Positions 60,368 to 64,000 of a DNA stretch of 64,000 nucleotides are shown piece by piece. Made by a program: the position numbers and the translations under genes. The DNA is from Myxococcales bacterium. GTDB taxonomy: Bacteria; Myxococcota_A; Polyangia; Polyangiales; Ga0077539. The DNA lies in assembly GCA_016792845.1 (NCBI GenBank), contig JAEUKH010000015.1, forward strand, positions 1-64,000, read 5' to 3'. A model generated the notes under the pieces. That model did not search any database, was not told the DNA's origin, and worked only from the letters and a program-made list of their open reading frames with translations. Numbering within the stretch: position 1 is the stretch's first letter; each line of letters begins with the position of its first letter.

Positions 60368-62146
60368 CCCGCGGCGCATCTTCTCGCGCTCGGCGGCGCT
60401 GAACGCGAAGGCGTCGTCGACGAGGGCGTCGAGGGCGAGCTGCTCGGCGCGGCGGATTCCGTCGTTGCGCGCGGCGATGACGCGCCCGAGGGCGTCGAGG
60501 GGCGCGATGAGGGCGCTCGGGGGGCGCGGCGTCGCTCGAAGATGCCCTACTTTCACCTGCGGGATGCCGTTGCGCGCGTCGCGGTACGCTTGCTGGTGCC
60601 GCCATCGGAGGGCCGTGCTGTTGAGGTACGCGACGACGAAGCCCGCCGGGTGCGCGTCGTCTTCGAAGCCCGCGAGGAGGCTGTTTCGAAAGGCCACGCC
60701 GTCGTTGAAGGCCGCCACCGGGTGACGCGCCGTCTGCCGAATCAGCACCTTCACCCGGGCCCATCGGGCGGCGTCTCCGAGCGCGGCGGCGACGCGGGCG
60801 GGCTCGCCCCATCGGAGCGCCGGGCCGCGACGCCAGGCCGTGAGGTCGGCCCCCACCCGCAGCGGGCAGAGCCCCGGGCCCGCGCGGTCGACGAGCTGCG
60901 CCTCCGCGGCGCGGGTGGTGTGCACGCCGAGGTCGCCGAAGAGCGCGGCCGGGAGCGTCTCGCGGCCGAAGCGATCGAGCATCGCGCGGGCCTCGGCGTC
61001 GAGGTCGGTGCGCGCGAGGGGCCAGACTCCAGGGTCGGCCTCGCGGGGCGCGTCGCGACGCGTCGAGAGCAGCACCATCGCGGGCTGAAAGACCCCCTCG
61101 AAGGCGTCGGCGCCGAGGTCAGGGAGCGGGTCGTCACACACCGCCAAGCGGTCGTGCGCGGCGCGGGTCGGCGCGTAGCCCGCGAGCTCGGCCATCGACG
61201 CGGGCAGCACCAGCCCGAGGCGACCCCGGGGAGAGAGCAGCGCCGCGGCGCGCTCGACGAAGAGCCCCTGAAGGTTACGGTACCCTCGAAACGACGCAAA
61301 TTGCGCGGCCCATGCGCGTCGAAGCGCGGGGTCGAGGGGTTGCGCGGCGCGGCCCACGTACGAGACCCACGGGGGGTTTCCGAGCACCGCGTCGACGGGG
61401 CCGGGGTCGTGGGTGAGCCCGTCGGCGCAGACGATCTGCGAGAGCGGCAGGTCGGGCGCAGCGCCCGCGACGAGGCGCAGCGAGGCCCGCGCGAGGCGCG
61501 CCGCGAGGGGGTCGAGGTCGGCGCCGCAAAGGCTGACGCACACCGCGTGCATGCGCGCCTCTGCGGGCGGCATCGCGCAGCGGGCCACGAGGTGGGCGCT
61601 CCACTGGCGCGCGGCTTCGAGGAGGAAGGCCCCCGTGCCCATGGCGGGGTCGTAGATTCGCACCGCGCGGGGGTCGACGCGCGGGTCGTCGACGAGGGGC
61701 TTGAGCGCCAGCGCCACCACCCGCTGCGCGAGGCGCCGCGCGGTAAAGTGAGAGCCCTGGCTGCGTCGGTGGGCGCCCTCGACGGCCACCCAACGGTCGC
61801 CCTGACGCGCCATCGCGCGGGTCAAGAGGCCCTCATAGAGCGCGCCGAGGTGCTCGAGGTCGAGGGTCGCGAGGGGCAGCGAAGACCACGCCGCGCCGAG
61901 GTCGAGGCTCACGAGGGCGCCCACGCTCGGCTGCGAAACGCCCTCAACGCCGACGCCGCGGGTCTCGTACCAGGCCGCGATGAGCGCGTCGACGAGGGCA
62001 GAGACGAGCGCGCGGCGCAAGGGCTCGGGAGGGCTCCCGGGGTCGGCCCTGAGCCCCACCAAGGCGCGGGCGAAGACCTCGGCGGCGTGCCTCCGGAGGG
62101 GCTCAAACCCAGCGCTATCGCGGCTCTCTGACGCGGTTCGACCCAT
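60311..62146 (-). CDS. N6-adenine DNA methyltransferase (Eco57I/TaqI-like)
   Basis: A 611-residue protein. Motif I is YDPAMGTGAFLLEA (about 168), motif X-like SQGSHFTARRLAQRV precedes it, and motif IV is GNPPWVSY (about 256). The C-terminal ~250 residues look like a target-recognition region with VAYLNSTALRWRH, typical of type IIG-related proteins. An ~80-residue helical N terminus carries no nuclease PD-(D/E)xK motif I can see. It would methylate adenine in an unknown sequence. Its start overlaps the preceding gene by 32 bases. It may be an orphan methylase or the modification part of a defence operon continuing beyond the window. Confidence 0.85.
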   Translation of the reverse strand: MGRTASESRDSAGFEPLRRHAAEVFARALVGLRADPGSPPEPLRRALVSALVDALIAAWYETRGVGVEGVSQPSVGALVSLDLGAAWSSLPLATLDLEHLGALYEGLLTRAMARQGDRWVAVEGAHRRSQGSHFTARRLAQRVVALALKPLVDDPRVDPRAVRIYDPAMGTGAFLLEAARQWSAHLVARCAMPPAEARMHAVCVSLCGADLDPLAARLARASLRLVAGAAPDLPLSQIVCADGLTHDPGPVDAVLGNPPWVSYVGRAAQPLDPALRRAWAAQFASFRGYRNLQGLFVERAAALLSPRGRLGLVLPASMAELAGYAPTRAAHDRLAVCDDPLPDLGADAFEGVFQPAMVLLSTRRDAPREADPGVWPLARTDLDAEARAMLDRFGRETLPAALFGDLGVHTTRAAEAQLVDRAGPGLCPLRVGADLTAWRRGPALRWGEPARVAAALGDAARWARVKVLIRQTARHPVAAFNDGVAFRNSLLAGFEDDAHPAGFVVAYLNSTALRWRHQQAYRDARNGIPQVKVGHLRATPRPPSALIAPLDALGRVIAARNDGIRRAEQLALDALVDDAFAFSAAEREKMRRGLQREPASAEQRPEQGPAE

Positions 62147-63842
62147 GGGCCCTGACCTCCTCGGCGCGCACGATGCCGTCTTTGTTGAGCACCACGCGGA
62201 GGTGTGTGTTTCGCTCTTGCACCATGGCCCCCTCGTCAGAGGCCTGCCGCACCTTGATCACCACGTTGACGTGGTAGACCTTGGGCAGGGCGCCGCGCAC
62301 GAAGGTGCCGCGCCCGAGGTCGTACCAATCGACGGTGTCGTTCGGCTCGTCGAGGCGCCCCAAGAACTGCCGCACGTTGATGCGCAAGAGGTCGCGCAGG
62401 CGGTAGCCCTCGGGCACCGTGGGCCCGTCGTCGTCGGCGCCGACGTCGAGGCGCTTGTGATAATGCAGCACCTCCTCGGGGGTCTGCTCGGTGTGCTGAA
62501 TGGTGCGGCGCTCTAGGCGGATCGCGCGAATCTCGTCGCTGAGGTGATCCCACTGAGAGAAGCGCACCACCTCTCGGATGCGCGCCTGAAAGCGCTCGAT
62601 GCCGAGCTCTGGCAAGGTCTCGCCGTACACGTTCGAGTCGTGGTCGTAGAGCTTGAGCCGCTTCATCAAGAACTCGCCCGTGTTGGCCTTGATGCGGTCT
62701 TTCAGGACGTACGCGAGCACCGCCGCCCCGAAGACGAGAAACTGCGTGCGTGCGGGGAGCCCCGCGATCTGCGTCGGCACCTGCGCCGCGAGGGCCCAGA
62801 TGGCCGCGAGGGCCGCCCCCACCGCCGCGACGGCGTTGCGCACGAAGGTGTCGCCGCGCGAGCCTCGGATGGCCAGATAGAGCGCCTGCTGGACGTTCTT
62901 CTTCAAGGTCGAGGCGCGGTAGGTGAAGTACTCGCCCGCGTTGCCCACGGCGTGGGCCTGGGTGCGCGCGTCGAGGGGCGCCGCGAGGGTGTCCTGGTCG
63001 AGGGTGAGGTAGCCGTACCGCGCGCGGTAGAGCGCCTCTTCGTGCCCGAGGGCCGCCACCCTGAGCTGCGCCGCGACCACGAAGCCCGTGCCGTCGAAGC
63101 GGTCAGCGTGGGCGCCGAGGGCCCGCGAGAGCCCCGCGAGGCGCTCTTCGAGCACGAGGCTCATGTACTCGTCGGCGACGCGCATGGCGCCCGCGAGCGA
63201 GCGGTGCACGAGGCGCTCGAAGGGCCAGAAGCCCGCCCTGATGCGCCGAAAGGCCCAGAGCCCCTCGCGCATGCGGTCGAGGGCCGATTCGAGCTCGCGG
63301 AGGTACTCCTGGTTCGCGTCTTCTTCGGGCGGGAGGCTCTGCCCCGGCGGCAAGAGCGAGCGCCGCTGGCCGGCCTTGCGGCTGCGTCGCGAGAGGGTCT
63401 TTTCGAGCTTGCGACACTCGGCGCGGACGCCCGCCGCGAAGAGGTTGGCGTAGAGCTTGACGTGGACCCGCACGTTGGCCGTGCTCGGCAGCGGCGCCGA
63501 CGAGTGCAGCGCGTCGAGCACCGTCGCGAAGCGGTGAAGCGGCGACACGGGGTTGTCGCGGTCGGCCAGCGCGTCGAGCGGGAGGGGCAAGGCGTCGATG
63601 CGCATGTACGCGGTAAAATCGCTGTAAAACTCGTCGCGCGAGTAGCTCCCCGGGCTGATGCCGAGCGAGCGGGGCAAGAACAGGTAGACGTCGACGAGGT
63701 AGTGCCAGCGCCCCGCGGCGCCGAGGGGGTAGTTGAAGCGGAGCTCGACCTGGTGGCGGTCGTGCACCTCGGCCTGCACCACGAGCCCCTCGCGCCCTGC
63801 GCGGCGCGGCGCCTCGGCCGGGCTTTCGTTGGCGGCGCTCAT
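62115..63842 (-). CDS. Uncharacterised membrane protein upstream of the DNA methyltransferase
   Basis: A 575-residue protein. Residues ~15-330 are soluble and helix-rich (VHDRHQVELRFNYPLGAAGR, LYANLFAAGVRAECRKLEKT, VADEYMSLVLEERLAGLS). Two TM helices lie at ~340-385 (VAAVGAALAAIWALAAQVP, TQFLVFGAAVLAYVL). The ~190-residue C-terminal domain contains LKLYDHDSNVYGETLPELGI and ends with VLNKDGIVRAEEVRAHG. I know no family with this layout. It overlaps the methyltransferase by 32 bases and follows the truncated upstream gene by 6 bases, so the three form one operon. Confidence 0.7.
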   Translation of the reverse strand: MSAANESPAEAPRRAGREGLVVQAEVHDRHQVELRFNYPLGAAGRWHYLVDVYLFLPRSLGISPGSYSRDEFYSDFTAYMRIDALPLPLDALADRDNPVSPLHRFATVLDALHSSAPLPSTANVRVHVKLYANLFAAGVRAECRKLEKTLSRRSRKAGQRRSLLPPGQSLPPEEDANQEYLRELESALDRMREGLWAFRRIRAGFWPFERLVHRSLAGAMRVADEYMSLVLEERLAGLSRALGAHADRFDGTGFVVAAQLRVAALGHEEALYRARYGYLTLDQDTLAAPLDARTQAHAVGNAGEYFTYRASTLKKNVQQALYLAIRGSRGDTFVRNAVAAVGAALAAIWALAAQVPTQIAGLPARTQFLVFGAAVLAYVLKDRIKANTGEFLMKRLKLYDHDSNVYGETLPELGIERFQARIREVVRFSQWDHLSDEIRAIRLERRTIQHTEQTPEEVLHYHKRLDVGADDDGPTVPEGYRLRDLLRINVRQFLGRLDEPNDTVDWYDLGRGTFVRGALPKVYHVNVVIKVRQASDEGAMVQERNTHLRVVLNKDGIVRAEEVRAHGSNRVREPR

Positions 63843-63848
63843 GCTGCG

Positions 63849-64000
63849 TCAGGCCCGCGCGAGGGTGAACCACGCCTCGCGACGCTCCTCGCCCACGATG
63901 ATGCCCCCGTCGGCCCCGAGCGGGCGCACCCACCCGAGCTCGTGCGAGAGCGAGACCGAAGCCCCAAAGGGGCCCACCAGCGCGACCCTGACCTGCGTCT
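63849..64000 (-). CDS. Unknown protein, C-terminal fragment (cut by window edge)
   Basis: A minus-strand frame ends at the TGA at 63849-63851 and is open to the window edge. Its last 49 residues are visible: TQVRVALVGPFGASVSLSHE, then LGWVRPLGADGGIIVGEERR and EAWFTLARA. No family is recognisable from this tail. The 6-base gap to the next start makes it the upstream member of the methyltransferase operon. Confidence 0.65.
   Translation of the reverse strand, partial: TQVRVALVGPFGASVSLSHELGWVRPLGADGGIIVGEERREAWFTLARA

Overview
The window is a very GC-rich bacterial chromosome segment. Its gene content fits a myxobacterium-like member of the Myxococcota, most likely of the Polyangia/Sandaracinus type: at least fifteen lipoproteins with long Asp/Ala/Pro/Thr linkers, cysteine-rich repeat proteins, large membrane Ser/Thr kinases, a DUF547 protein and many small two-gene operons joined by 4-nt ATGA/GTGA overlaps. 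This placement is inference from style and content; no rRNA or other marker is present.

Layout. 1-5.1 kb: the edge of an IS630-type transposase, a thioredoxin-fold lipoprotein, a 15-repeat Cys-rich lipoprotein, a decayed Fic/Doc toxin remnant and four tRNAs (Arg-TCT and Pro-TGG on the minus strand, His-GTG and Arg-TCG on the plus strand). 5.1-13.4 kb: a GH43-type glycosidase lipoprotein, then a minus-strand type VI secretion cargo operon: VgrG with a peptidoglycan-binding tail, an LCAT-like lipase, an Imm52-type immunity protein, a small beta-helix tip protein and a PAAR-like protein. 13.4-22 kb: housekeeping genes (tRNA-Lys, orn, rdgB, rph) mixed with a predicted catalytically dead transmembrane pseudokinase and a histidine kinase. 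22-34 kb: a run of secreted lipoproteins and hydrolases (nidogen-like, carboxylesterase, sugar dehydrogenase fused to cytochrome c, six-hairpin glycosidase). 34-44 kb: SDR protein, ABC-F ATPase, a double-zinc-ribbon two-TM Ser/Thr kinase coupled to a TetR regulator, a fatty-acid hydroxylase and a PEGA protein. 44-50.6 kb: ceramidase-like, FG-GAP-like and M60 peptidase lipoproteins. 50.6-55 kb: a probable zinc-starvation (Zur-type) island with DUF1826, a His-rich lipoprotein, a COG0523 zinc metallochaperone GTPase and a zinc-free L33 paralogue. 55-58.8 kb: a three-gene redox operon (FAD oxidoreductase, membrane 4Fe-4S protein, DUF547). 58.9-64 kb: an ECF sigma/anti-sigma pair and an N6-adenine DNA methyltransferase operon that runs off the right edge.

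The most unusual signal lies below the gene level. Two different short palindromes recur, each in its own territory. TTGAC-N5-GTCAA occurs seven times between 20.98 and 27.99 kb. GTGCCA-N2/3-TGGCAC occurs at least five times, with degenerate extra copies, between 37.75 and 48.09 kb. Both sit inside coding regions as well as between genes, and I saw neither in the other's territory.
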